Below, in pieces: positions 24,636-32,686 of a stretch of 63,646 nucleotides of DNA (position 1 is its first letter; each line of letters opens with the position of its first letter). The stretch is from Shewanella hanedai (GTDB lineage: Bacteria; Pseudomonadota; Gammaproteobacteria; Enterobacterales; Shewanellaceae), in contig NZ_VKGK01000030.1 in the NCBI RefSeq assembly GCF_007197645.1, forward strand, positions 1 through 63,646, written 5' to 3'. The notes beneath the pieces were generated by a model. That model had not been told where the DNA came from. It did no database searches and saw only the letters and a program-made list of their open reading frames with translations. The translations under genes were made by a program, and so were the position numbers.

Positions 24636-25237
24636 ATGCACATCCCTGAAATGATGAAGATGGAGAGCAATGAGCTCATTCATCAGTTTATTGAAGAGTT
24701 TAGTTTTGGCACTTTAATAACGGAGCAGCTTGAAGCTAATCATTTACCCTTTGTGTTAAAAAAGTCAGAAGGTGATTTAGGAACACTTTATGGACATTTT
24801 TCAAGAGCAAATCGTCTTTTAGTTAAGCAAGATGGCTGTAATGTGATGGTTATTCTTGAAGGGCCACACAGTTATATCTCTCCAACTTGGTACGCTTCGT
24901 TTCCAGCTGGAACTACGCTGCTGTACATCTTTATGGAGAGATGACTCTGCTCCCTAATGATGAAACGATAATGGCATTGGATGAAATGGTAAGTAATTAT
25001 GAACCTGAGTTACTCATTAAGGGTGACATCATTACCGATGAATACCGAGATAGATTAGCACAGGGAATAGTGGGCTTTAAAATCAAGCTCACCAAAATGC
25101 TGGGGAAACAAAAGTTAGGTCAAAATAGAAAGCTTGTCGATCAAGCCGGTGTGGTAAAGGGGTTAGAATTAAATGAAACTTCTGATGTTAAGAGGCTGCT
25201 GAGTTATATGCAAAAAAGAGGCATAGGGATTGGTTGA
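24636..25237 (+). pseudogene. paiB-like FMN-binding regulator, frameshifted
   Basis: Frame 1 from 24636 (MHIPEMM) runs through the PaiB N-terminus (FSFGTLITEQLEANHLPFVL, GHFSRANRL, VILEGPHSYISPTWY). The expected continuation (VSSWNYAAVHLYGEMTL, to LSYMQKRGIG) is in another frame from about 24897 to 25237. Only 14 bases lie between the codons for WY and for WNY, where the family usually has about 12 residues, so a deletion near 24895-24908 of roughly 22 bases would explain the break. PaiB proteins are FMN-binding (flavin reductase-like) negative regulators. Either a real pseudogene or a sequence error. Confidence 0.8.
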
Positions 25238-25308
25238 ATTTAGCTTAAAAATATTAACAGTTAAATTAAATAGATAAGGCAGTAACCTGCCTTATCTATT
25301 GACTGTAT

Positions 25309-25851
25309 TTACTTAACGAGCTTTGGTTGTATTTTATCTTTAAACCATTTAGTTAACAGTTCAGACTCATACGGAAATGGTTGGCTGGTAATTGGCTGAA
25401 TGCCAAATAGGAAACCCATGTTTTGAATTTTCTCTGAACCAGACATAATCACTTTACCATCCTGGCTTAAACTGTAATCAAAACTAATTTTAGGGGGGTA
25501 GAGATCTGATACTACTCTAATGTCATCTGGAGAAGCACCAAAGGTGGGTTGTACATCACCCGCTAAATCTACATTCGTTACCATAAGATCTAATTTTTGA
25601 TTTTTCCCTAGTGCTTTCTTGGTGACTAGTCCTAATTCCTCGGTTAGTTCACTAAATAAGTAAGGGCCAAATTTAGATTGTAGCCAAGTGGTTGATTCAA
25701 TGTCTGTATATTGACTTGGATCTTTCCAAATAATGGCAAGATTACCATCATGGGTGACATAGTTTTCTATGGGCTCTTTTTTAGCAGTTGAAGTACACCC
25801 AGATAATATCGCCATAATAATTAAGGTTAGTAAAGATATTGTATATCTCAT
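25309..25851 (-). CDS. DUF3016 lipoprotein
   Basis: 180 residues. Lipoprotein signal: LTLIIMAILSGCTST with lipobox LSGC (Cys about residue 19). The mature part matches DUF3016: IIWKDPSQYTDIE, LDLMVTNVDLAGDVQP, IRVVSDLYPPKISFDYSLSQDGKVIMSGSEKIQNMGF. Function unknown; these are periplasmic or outer-membrane-bound in marine gammaproteobacteria. Residue 2 after Cys is Thr, which does not indicate inner-membrane retention. Transcribed alone. Confidence 0.8.
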   Translation of the reverse strand: MRYTISLLTLIIMAILSGCTSTAKKEPIENYVTHDGNLAIIWKDPSQYTDIESTTWLQSKFGPYLFSELTEELGLVTKKALGKNQKLDLMVTNVDLAGDVQPTFGASPDDIRVVSDLYPPKISFDYSLSQDGKVIMSGSEKIQNMGFLFGIQPITSQPFPYESELLTKWFKDKIQPKLVK

Positions 25852-26323
25852 ATCGACTCCTTTGTATTTGATTGTACTGAATATAGTTTAATGTTAAAGG
25901 CTGTAACTAGTCGAGCTAAATAAATTATTGAATAGGCAGTTTTATATAATTTTACGTGGGAAACAAGTTTTATTAACCACTAGATGGACCTGATTGTTAA
26001 TTTATTTGTTGAGTATGTATTAAGCCATTGATTATTTTTGAGTTTTATAATTAGTTTATATTCTATAAAGTAACTGGTACTTTTGGCTTACTTTAAAAGG
26101 GTTGGCGTGATATTTATACGATACGTAATTTATTATATCATTATAATTAAATGCTATTAATTCTTAATTGTATAGATGTTTTCTATCGCAATCTGAAATC
26201 TAATATTAACATTCTTAGCATTAGTGACACGGTTAACCTATAAATTAAATATTATTAGATTGATGAATACATTATAGACCTGACTTCCTGTTGTAGAATC
26301 AACAATGTTCTAGTTCAACCTGA
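25852..26323. other. Gene-free AT-rich stretch
   Basis: About 470 bases, strongly AT-rich, upstream of the DUF3016 gene and downstream of the solute-binding protein gene. No ORF, no convincing terminator and no repeat recognised. Confidence 0.45.
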
Positions 26324-27418
26324 TTATAAGGCTTTATGCTCGTAGGCTTCCATTGCTGTGTCGGACATATTATCCATAATGTTATCAGCAGTTTTATCAT
26401 AGGGTTGCCAGAACATCTGCTTTGAGAAAAAGTCAGGATCATTATCAAGTAGCGGATTATTGTCGACTAAGTTTGTTGTTGAGACCATGCCTAATTCATT
26501 AACCAGTCTGGTTTGAACGGTTTTACCAATAAAGTAGTTGGCAACAATTTCAGCGGCTTCAAGCTTTGTACCGCTTAAGTGTTTGGCGAAATTAATGGTA
26601 TCGAGCCAAACTGTGCTTCCCTCGTTAAAATAAACATATTCCCATTTACCACCTTGGGCATTCTGCTCCGCAATCTCAACACCGTAACTAGACGTTAATA
26701 ACAGCTCTTGATCATAGTTTGGGGTGCCATCCCAAAAGGAACGAACTTGTTGATATAAAAGGTTCGTCTGTTTTTGAGCCGAGTTTTTGACGAATGTGAT
26801 TGCTTCACGTCTTTTTCCTGCTTTAATGAGGTCATCAATATAGAAGGGGGGTTTATCCAATGACTGCATAACCAGAGCAATGTTAGGTTGGATTTGTCCT
26901 TTTGCTAATGATAGCTTTCCTTTCCATTTCTCATTCCAGAGGTCACTTATTGAAATGGGTAGTTCCTCTTTATTGAGTTTGTTCATGTTAGCCCAAATAC
27001 CGTAAGCACCACCGCCGAAGGGAATATAAACCATACCTTTATCGCTCATTCCCATTGGAATCTGTGTTAACTCAGTTTTGAGATTCTTATAATTTGGCAT
27101 TCGAGGGGATTGAGTGTTGATCACTTGCAATAGCTTAGAAGTTTTCTCTTCCTGCATTTTAATGTAATTAAGAGTCAGAAAGGATATGTCTGTTTTTCCA
27201 GCTCTAAGCACGTTAAACATCTGTTCGGGGCCGGAAGCAAGTAGGTTGATGACTTGTGCTTCTATTTGATAGCCCTGTTGTTTGAGCTGCTTGTTGACTG
27301 TGATTAAGTCTTGGGAAGTGACATAACCATCCCAAGTAAATATTCGTAAAATCTCCTTCGCGTATGAAGGGAGAGGTAGCAAAATTAACACGCATATAAA
27401 AAGAATGTTCTGCCGCAT
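26324..27418 (-). CDS. Extracellular solute-binding protein (PotD/PotF-like)
   Basis: 364 residues from the ATG at 27418 (MRQNILFICVLILLPLPSYA, a clean signal peptide, with AAGGATTTCC before it); a longer frame to 27445 lacks a ribosome site. Mature protein begins KEILRIFTWDGYVTSQDL, the opening strand of polyamine/iron-type binding proteins, and continues with PFGGGAYGIWANMNKL, ISDLWNEKWKGKLSLAKG and a C-terminal MFWQPYDK. No permease or ATPase gene is adjacent, so it may serve a remote transporter or a sensor. Ligand unknown. Confidence 0.82.
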   Translation of the reverse strand: MRQNILFICVLILLPLPSYAKEILRIFTWDGYVTSQDLITVNKQLKQQGYQIEAQVINLLASGPEQMFNVLRAGKTDISFLTLNYIKMQEEKTSKLLQVINTQSPRMPNYKNLKTELTQIPMGMSDKGMVYIPFGGGAYGIWANMNKLNKEELPISISDLWNEKWKGKLSLAKGQIQPNIALVMQSLDKPPFYIDDLIKAGKRREAITFVKNSAQKQTNLLYQQVRSFWDGTPNYDQELLLTSSYGVEIAEQNAQGGKWEYVYFNEGSTVWLDTINFAKHLSGTKLEAAEIVANYFIGKTVQTRLVNELGMVSTTNLVDNNPLLDNDPDFFSKQMFWQPYDKTADNIMDNMSDTAMEAYEHKAL

Positions 27419-27664
27419 GGAAATCCTTGTAATGTGCGCAACCATTTTTGGCCGCTTTACAATCTAATACATTAATTTAGATAACTTATTTAATCACAGT
27501 CTGTTCCCCAGTAGGCAGTATTCTCTAAGGATCTTTTTATCGCAAGTGTAATTTTCGTATTCTGGTTATTTAATTGTTAATTAATCTCTTTGGTGCTAGA
27601 TAGTGACGATTTGGCAAGGCGAAATCGACGTATTAAGCCTGACTTTTACTTTTTAAAAATATAA

Positions 27665-28141
27665 TTACTTTCGATTTAAATCGTCAGTGAGCGTCAGGCA
27701 TAAATTTCGTAAAGAATCTATCTGCTGTTCTGTAATACTTACTTTTGCTAAGAGCACTTGCTTTAGCGATAAAGCTTCTTGTTTAAGCGCGATGCCAGAA
27801 GGAGTAACTTTGATGATTTTCTTGCGCTCATCTTTACTGTCAACCCTCCGTATTAATAGGTTTTTAGTTTCGAGACGTTTAACAATTGGCGTTAAGGTGC
27901 CGAGATCCAAACGAGTTTCTTTCGAGAGATCTGTAAGACTAGCGTTATCGTTAAGCCATAAAGCTTGCATTACTAAATATTGTGGGTAGGTGAGATCGCA
28001 CTGCTCTAATAAAGGACGGTATGCACGGACGAGTGCATTTCCCGCTGTGTACAAGGCAAAGCACACATTGTCAGATAGAGACTGAGTGTTGTCATTGTTG
28101 TCAACTTGCGTTGTTTTATTCTGGATAGAACTCTTCTGCAC
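27665..28141 (-). CDS. MarR-family regulator, OhrR-like
   Basis: 158 residues. Winged helix about 55-125 with LTYPQYLVMQALWLNDNASLTDLSKETRLDLGTLTPIVKRLETKNLLIRRVDSKDERKK. A Cys in NVCFALYTAGNAL sits where OhrR has its peroxide-sensing Cys. Members repress a divergent gene and release DNA on oxidation. Here the divergent gene is an NADP-dependent oxidoreductase rather than ohr; two matching inverted operators lie between them (28231-28253 and 28284-28306). Peroxide sensing is inferred from the Cys and the family. Confidence 0.88.
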   Translation of the reverse strand: MQKSSIQNKTTQVDNNDNTQSLSDNVCFALYTAGNALVRAYRPLLEQCDLTYPQYLVMQALWLNDNASLTDLSKETRLDLGTLTPIVKRLETKNLLIRRVDSKDERKKIIKVTPSGIALKQEALSLKQVLLAKVSITEQQIDSLRNLCLTLTDDLNRK

Positions 28142-28230
28142 CTTAAATACGCCTTAAATGTGTTTATTTTAGTATCTGTAAAGCATTAATTATCAAATAG
28201 TTTGGATGTGTTTCAAACATTTCTGAAATA

Positions 28231-28253
28231 TACTTTGCGCGCAAATTAGTTGT
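28231..28253. promoter_or_regulatory. MarR/OhrR-type operator, proximal to the regulator
   Basis: Contains the 12-bp perfect palindrome TTTGCGCGCAAA. As a whole the 23 bases match the reverse complement of 28284-28306 at 21 of 23 positions, making a two-site inverted arrangement with centres 53 bases apart, five helical turns. Confidence 0.75.
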
Positions 28254-28283
28254 CTTTGTCGGTATTTGATAGTAGAGTTTACC

Positions 28284-28306
28284 ACAATTAATTAGCGCGC
28301 AAAGTA
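28284..28306. promoter_or_regulatory. MarR/OhrR-type operator, proximal to the oxidoreductase
   Basis: Contains TTAGCGCGCAAA, one base off the palindrome of the partner site, and ends 11 bases before the oxidoreductase ATG, so binding here would block transcription or ribosome access. Confidence 0.75.
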
Positions 28307-28317
28307 AAAGAAGTTTT

Positions 28318-29316
28318 ATGCAAGCTCAACAGATATTACTTGATTCACGCCCTGAAGGCTTACCCACTCATGACAACTTTAAACTGTCGTCTCTTCTACT
28401 TCCAGAGGTTCAAGAGGGTGAGTTTTTAGTTAAAAATCTATGGATGTCGGTAGATCCATACATGCGTGGTCGTATGATCGATAGAAAAAGCTACATTGCG
28501 CCGTTTTCGATTGGAGAGGTACTTGAGGGCGGTGCCATTGGTGAGGTGATAGAGTCGCGCAATTCTGACTTTCCTGTGGGCGTTAAAGTCACCAGTATGC
28601 TTGGCTGGCGCAGCCATTATGTGACAGATGGTAGCGATCACACCAAGCTCCCTGAAACGCCTTTGAGTGAATCTCATTTTCTTGGTGTACTCGGTATGCC
28701 TGGTATGACAGCTTGGGCAGGGTTAAATCGAATTGCCGAGCTAAAAGAGGGGGAAACCTTATTTGTTTCTGCGGCATCCGGTGCCGTTGGCAGCGTGGCA
28801 TGTCAGCTTGGCAAGTTAATGGGCGCTAAAGTCATCGCCTCTGTTGGCTCCGATGAGAAAGCGGTTAATTTGAAAAGCTTAGGTGTGGATGCTGTGATCA
28901 ATTATAAAACAGCAGAAAACTTAAGTGCAGCACTGAAAGAAGCAGCCCCACAAGGGGTGGATGTTTACTTTGAAAATGTGGGTGGTGAGCATCTTTCTGC
29001 TGCACTGGATAATATGAATGACCATGGCAGAATTGCCGTGTGTGGTATGATCTCCCAATACAATGATACAGCGCCAACACCAGGACCGAGCAACCTTGCT
29101 ATGATCATCATGAAGAAGTTGAGAATGGAAGGTTTTATCGTTTTTGAGCATTGGGCGCATTACCCTGAGTTTGCAAAAGCGATGGGTCAATGGCTAGCAA
29201 CTGGGGCTGTTAAAGCCGAGCAAACCATTTATGAAGGGTTAGCGAGCGCTCCCGATGCCTTTATCGGATTGTTTGAAGGCAAAAATCGCGGCAAGATGGT
29301 TGTTAAGCTAACTTAG
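28318..29316 (+). CDS. NADP-dependent oxidoreductase (CurA/leukotriene B4 dehydrogenase type)
   Basis: 332 residues, zinc-independent medium-chain reductase. N-terminal LWMSVDPYMRGRM is characteristic of this subgroup; nucleotide-binding segment ETLFVSAASGAVGSVACQLGKLMGAKVIASVGSDEKA (about 140-180) has the A-A-S-G-A-V-G motif; DVYFENVGGEHL and CGMISQYN follow. It reduces the double bond of alpha,beta-unsaturated ketones or aldehydes with NADPH. It is divergent from an OhrR-like regulator with paired operators, fitting detoxification of reactive enones formed in oxidative stress. Followed by a bidirectional terminator. Confidence 0.92.
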   Translation: MQAQQILLDSRPEGLPTHDNFKLSSLLLPEVQEGEFLVKNLWMSVDPYMRGRMIDRKSYIAPFSIGEVLEGGAIGEVIESRNSDFPVGVKVTSMLGWRSHYVTDGSDHTKLPETPLSESHFLGVLGMPGMTAWAGLNRIAELKEGETLFVSAASGAVGSVACQLGKLMGAKVIASVGSDEKAVNLKSLGVDAVINYKTAENLSAALKEAAPQGVDVYFENVGGEHLSAALDNMNDHGRIAVCGMISQYNDTAPTPGPSNLAMIIMKKLRMEGFIVFEHWAHYPEFAKAMGQWLATGAVKAEQTIYEGLASAPDAFIGLFEGKNRGKMVVKLT

Positions 29317-29332
29317 GTTTAGATAACTTGAC

Positions 29333-29357
29333 AAAAAGAGCCCTAGGGCTCTTTTTT
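29333..29357. terminator. Bidirectional terminator
   Basis: AAAAAGAGCCCTAGGGCTCTTTTTT, a symmetric hairpin with A and T tracts, between the convergent oxidoreductase and zinc-ribbon genes; serves both. Confidence 0.92.
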
Positions 29358-29372
29358 GTTTTATACCAACCG

Positions 29373-29624
29373 CTATTTAAAAGTGACCTTACCACCAATC
29401 ATTTTTAGTGCAGGAGTTCCTCGTACTAATGTATCTCTGGCAAACTCTTGGCCGCAATTGGGGCATAAGCACGCAGTGTGAGTATAATCTTCAACGATAC
29501 GCTCCTTAAAACATTTGACCAGCGCACCTTTCCCACCTTTTCGGTATTTAAATAGTTGGTTTTTACACTTCGAACAGAAGATATCTACGGTTCGAGTCGG
29601 GCCTTTTTTATTAGGTTTTGCCAT
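29373..29624 (-). CDS. Small zinc-ribbon protein
   Basis: 83 residues, basic. Two knuckles: CSKC (about residues 17-20) and CPNC (about 54-57), with extra Cys at about 38 and 52. This is a compact zinc-binding fold, probably nucleic-acid or protein binding. No membrane segment. Function unknown; conserved short proteins of this sort occur in marine gammaproteobacteria. Shares the bidirectional terminator with the convergent oxidoreductase gene. Confidence 0.7.
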   Translation of the reverse strand: MAKPNKKGPTRTVDIFCSKCKNQLFKYRKGGKGALVKCFKERIVEDYTHTACLCPNCGQEFARDTLVRGTPALKMIGGKVTFK

Positions 29625-29809
29625 TTATTTTTATCTAGTCATGAGGCTTATAAGTCATACAGCTAATGAAATGTAAATCTACCATTTACCACCCTATAGA
29701 TCGACAGTTCTCGCTCTTAACGATCAGGTTTTATGAGTATCAATGCAAAAGTGATATATCTCTTCTAGTCTTGTAGTGACAATGAAATGAAGATAATTGA
29801 GGAATAAAT

Positions 29810-30082
29810 ATGTTCAATACTAATAAGCGAAAGAGTCTGCTCCCTTCAATCCTACCTTTAAGCATAGGAATAGCGTCTATATTAATGTTAAGTGGATGCA
29901 CTAACTATGAGCCTGTTGCTGCAGGCAAGTGTCCAGAGGTCGTCAAGCATGCTAAAAAGGTATTGGGAGCTATGGCTCCAGATGCTAAAACCATGATGGC
30001 GGATTGTAAGGCTGCGACTGATAGTGAGCGTGGTTGTGTGATGGCCGCGACTAAAAAAGGAGCATTAGCTCAGTGCATGTAG
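29810..30082 (+). CDS. Small lipoprotein, unknown
   Basis: 90 residues. Long n-region, hydrophobic segment and lipobox (ILPLSIGIASILMLSGCTN, Cys at about 30). The mature part has four more Cys (GKCPEVV, ADCKAA, RGCVMA, AQCM), which could form two disulphides in the periplasm. No family recognised. GAGGAATAA precedes the ATG. It precedes the acylase gene by 126 bases, on the same strand. Confidence 0.65.
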   Translation: MFNTNKRKSLLPSILPLSIGIASILMLSGCTNYEPVAAGKCPEVVKHAKKVLGAMAPDAKTMMADCKAATDSERGCVMAATKKGALAQCM

Positions 30083-30208
30083 TATGAAATGGAATTTCCT
30101 TATTTCTATCTGAACGGTGAATGGGAATATTTAGGCTATAAATAGGCTTAACATTTAACTAACTTAATATATAGTAGCTAAAAGTTTGTTGAATCATGGC
30201 GTTAGTTA

Positions 30209-32518
30209 ATGTCTAAAATAACTAGAATATTCTTCACCTTCGCTTTATCGTTAATTTTTATCACCATAGCGGCTGTTTACATTGGATTGAACCTGAGTTT
30301 ACCTAAGCTTTCAGGTGATCTTTATAGCGCCCATATCTCCAATGACATTACTTTAGAGAGAGACATTCTCGGCACGGCGATCATTTCAGGTGATAGCCGC
30401 AAAGATATTGCTTACGGGCTAGGTTTTGCTCACGGGCAAGATAGATTCTTTCAGATGGATCTATTAAGACGAAATGCAGCTGGTGAGTTGTCAGAGATAT
30501 TTGGCAGCAAAGCGCTTAACGTCGATAAACAACATCGCTTTCATCAATTTAGAAAGCGAGCTGAATCAATCGTGGCTAAGATGCCAATAGCCCAAAAAAT
30601 GCTACTCCAAGCTTATGCTAATGGGGTCAATGCCGCGTTAGCAGAGCAGAGTCTCAATTCATTTGAATACCTTCTGACAAATTCTACACCGCGATCATGG
30701 GTACCCGCCGATAGTCTGCTCGTTATCTTTAGTATGTATTTGGACCTTCAGGGAAGAACCCCGACAAGAGACATGGTGCTAATCCATATTGAACAACTGT
30801 ATGGCAAAAACATGTTGGCTTTTATTACGCAAAACAGCCCCTATCAGGCAGCGCTTGATGCGAGTTTACTCCCCACTGATAAGCTTGAAATCCCAGCTCT
30901 TTTAATGAAAAACCTTGCCGCTTCCAAGGTGACTTCCATTGAAGAACCCCTGGATATTGGCAGTAATAATTGGGCTGTGAGGGGCGCCTTAACAGCCTCA
31001 GGAAAAGGCATGCTATCTGATGACATGCACCTCTCGTTTGCGGTGCCCATTATTTGGTATCGGGCCCAGTTGAACTACAAGAGTCAGATAGGAGATGAAG
31101 TTAAACAAGTTCAAGTGACTGGCGTCTCGTTACCCGGCACCCCTGCCGTTGTCGTGGGGACGAATGGGCTGGTTGCCTGGGGATTCACCAATGCTTATAT
31201 CGATACCGCGGATTGGGTATTGTTGGATGATAAGCAAATGCTCTCGACGGATATTGAATTAATCGAGTTGCCTGATTCAACCCTTGAATACCCCATTGAA
31301 ATATCGGAGTTTGGCCCAGTTAAACAAATTAATGGTAAAGCCTATGGTCTCTCTTGGGTGGCGCATCAGGATTATGCGGTGAATATGGAGTTAATGGGAC
31401 TGGAAACGGCCAGTAATGTTCAGCAAGGGTTAGCGTTAGCGACCAGTATCGGGATCCCGGTACAAAATATGTTGCTGGTCGACAGTGAGGGAAATGCAGG
31501 TTGGAAGCCAGCAGGTGCAGTGCCATCGCGAACGAATCCGAGTAATACTGCTCAGCAAGCTTATCAATTTCAAGATATTATGTGGCAAGAGAACGAGCCC
31601 AACTTACCTCAAGTCTTTAATCCTGACTCGAGTCGATTATGGTCGGCGAATTCGAGAGTAATGTCGGCGGATGAATCGACTCGATTTGGGGATGGTGGCT
31701 ATGCGTTAGGCGCTAGAGCCCAACAAATAAGAGACCGGTTGTTTGAATCTGAACGTTTTAACGAACAAGATTTTTTAACACTGCAGTTGGATAATGAGGC
31801 AAGATTTCTTCTACCTTGGCATAAATTCTTAATTACCTTACTCTCAACTCAGCCAACGCGTTTCGCTAAAGATATTCAATATTTGAGAGACTGGCAGCAG
31901 TGTGCTTGTGCTGACTCTGTTGGCTATACCTTAGTGAGATCGTTTAGACATCAGTTCATTGATGCTAGCTTTGCGCCAATTGAAACTGGGCTCAATAAGC
32001 TAAATTTGAGTCTATCCGTGGTTAAACGCTATTTGGAACCTGCTATTTGGCAATTAATCGTTGAGCAACCTGCTGACTGGTTACCTGTCGAATTTAGTAC
32101 TTGGGATGATTTTGCTATTTCTATCTATCAAGACTCAGTGGACACATTATTGGCTAAGCACAGTGAAAGCGAAGAGTTGGCCGACTTGCAGTGGGGGGAA
32201 GTTAATCGGTTAGAGATAAAACACCCATTTAGTCGGCAACTGCCATTCTTGAGTCGTTTTTTGGATATGCCAAGTCAAATTGGATTTGGGGATACGTTTA
32301 TGCCAGCTGTTCAAAAACGTTCATTTGGCGCCTCACAACGTTTTATTGTACAACCGGGTTCGGAAGAAAGTGGCATTATGATGATACCTGGTGGGCAGTC
32401 TGGCCACCCTTTGTCTGACTATTATCGTTCAGGTTTTGAAGATTACGCCAATAATGTGACTACACCTCTATTACCCACTGACACCGTATATAAAATAACA
32501 ATTAAGGTTGGTGACTAA
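30209..32518 (+). CDS. Penicillin acylase family protein
   Basis: 769 residues, N-terminal nucleophile hydrolase. Uncleaved or cleaved N-terminal helix at about 8-28. Alpha-chain signature DILGTAIISGDSRKDIAYGLGFAHGQDRFFQMDLLRR. Predicted autoproteolysis at Gly-Ser in DIGSNNWAV, with Ser252 as the nucleophile of the beta chain. Later NSRVMSADESTRFGDGGYALGARAQQIRDRL and PGGQSGHPLSDYY are typical. It hydrolyses amides such as beta-lactam side chains or acyl-homoserine lactones; the natural substrate is not evident. Localised to the periplasm by family. Monocistronic in appearance. Confidence 0.9.
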   Translation: MSKITRIFFTFALSLIFITIAAVYIGLNLSLPKLSGDLYSAHISNDITLERDILGTAIISGDSRKDIAYGLGFAHGQDRFFQMDLLRRNAAGELSEIFGSKALNVDKQHRFHQFRKRAESIVAKMPIAQKMLLQAYANGVNAALAEQSLNSFEYLLTNSTPRSWVPADSLLVIFSMYLDLQGRTPTRDMVLIHIEQLYGKNMLAFITQNSPYQAALDASLLPTDKLEIPALLMKNLAASKVTSIEEPLDIGSNNWAVRGALTASGKGMLSDDMHLSFAVPIIWYRAQLNYKSQIGDEVKQVQVTGVSLPGTPAVVVGTNGLVAWGFTNAYIDTADWVLLDDKQMLSTDIELIELPDSTLEYPIEISEFGPVKQINGKAYGLSWVAHQDYAVNMELMGLETASNVQQGLALATSIGIPVQNMLLVDSEGNAGWKPAGAVPSRTNPSNTAQQAYQFQDIMWQENEPNLPQVFNPDSSRLWSANSRVMSADESTRFGDGGYALGARAQQIRDRLFESERFNEQDFLTLQLDNEARFLLPWHKFLITLLSTQPTRFAKDIQYLRDWQQCACADSVGYTLVRSFRHQFIDASFAPIETGLNKLNLSLSVVKRYLEPAIWQLIVEQPADWLPVEFSTWDDFAISIYQDSVDTLLAKHSESEELADLQWGEVNRLEIKHPFSRQLPFLSRFLDMPSQIGFGDTFMPAVQKRSFGASQRFIVQPGSEESGIMMIPGGQSGHPLSDYYRSGFEDYANNVTTPLLPTDTVYKITIKVGD

Positions 32519-32634
32519 TCCAGTATAAAGATGTAATCACTTCGTGGTCGTTAGCATTTAATGGTGACTGGTTAGCTTATTTAATTATTTGTGTCATGAG
32601 ACAATGTTAGCGGGAATGTAGTAATGGAGGATAA

Positions 32635-32653
32635 CGGGCATAGAGCATGCCCG
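32635..32653. terminator. Possible hairpin terminator between the acylase and recN genes
   Basis: CGGGCAT, loop AGAGC, ATGCCCG, followed by CTCTTTA on the + strand; the T run is poor. It lies between converging genes. About 100 bases before it, 32521-32536 (CAGTATAAAGATGTAATC) resembles the start of the element at 63479. Confidence 0.4.
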
Positions 32654-32686
32654 CTCTTTAATAAGGGGAAGACAGAGATAGGTAGC

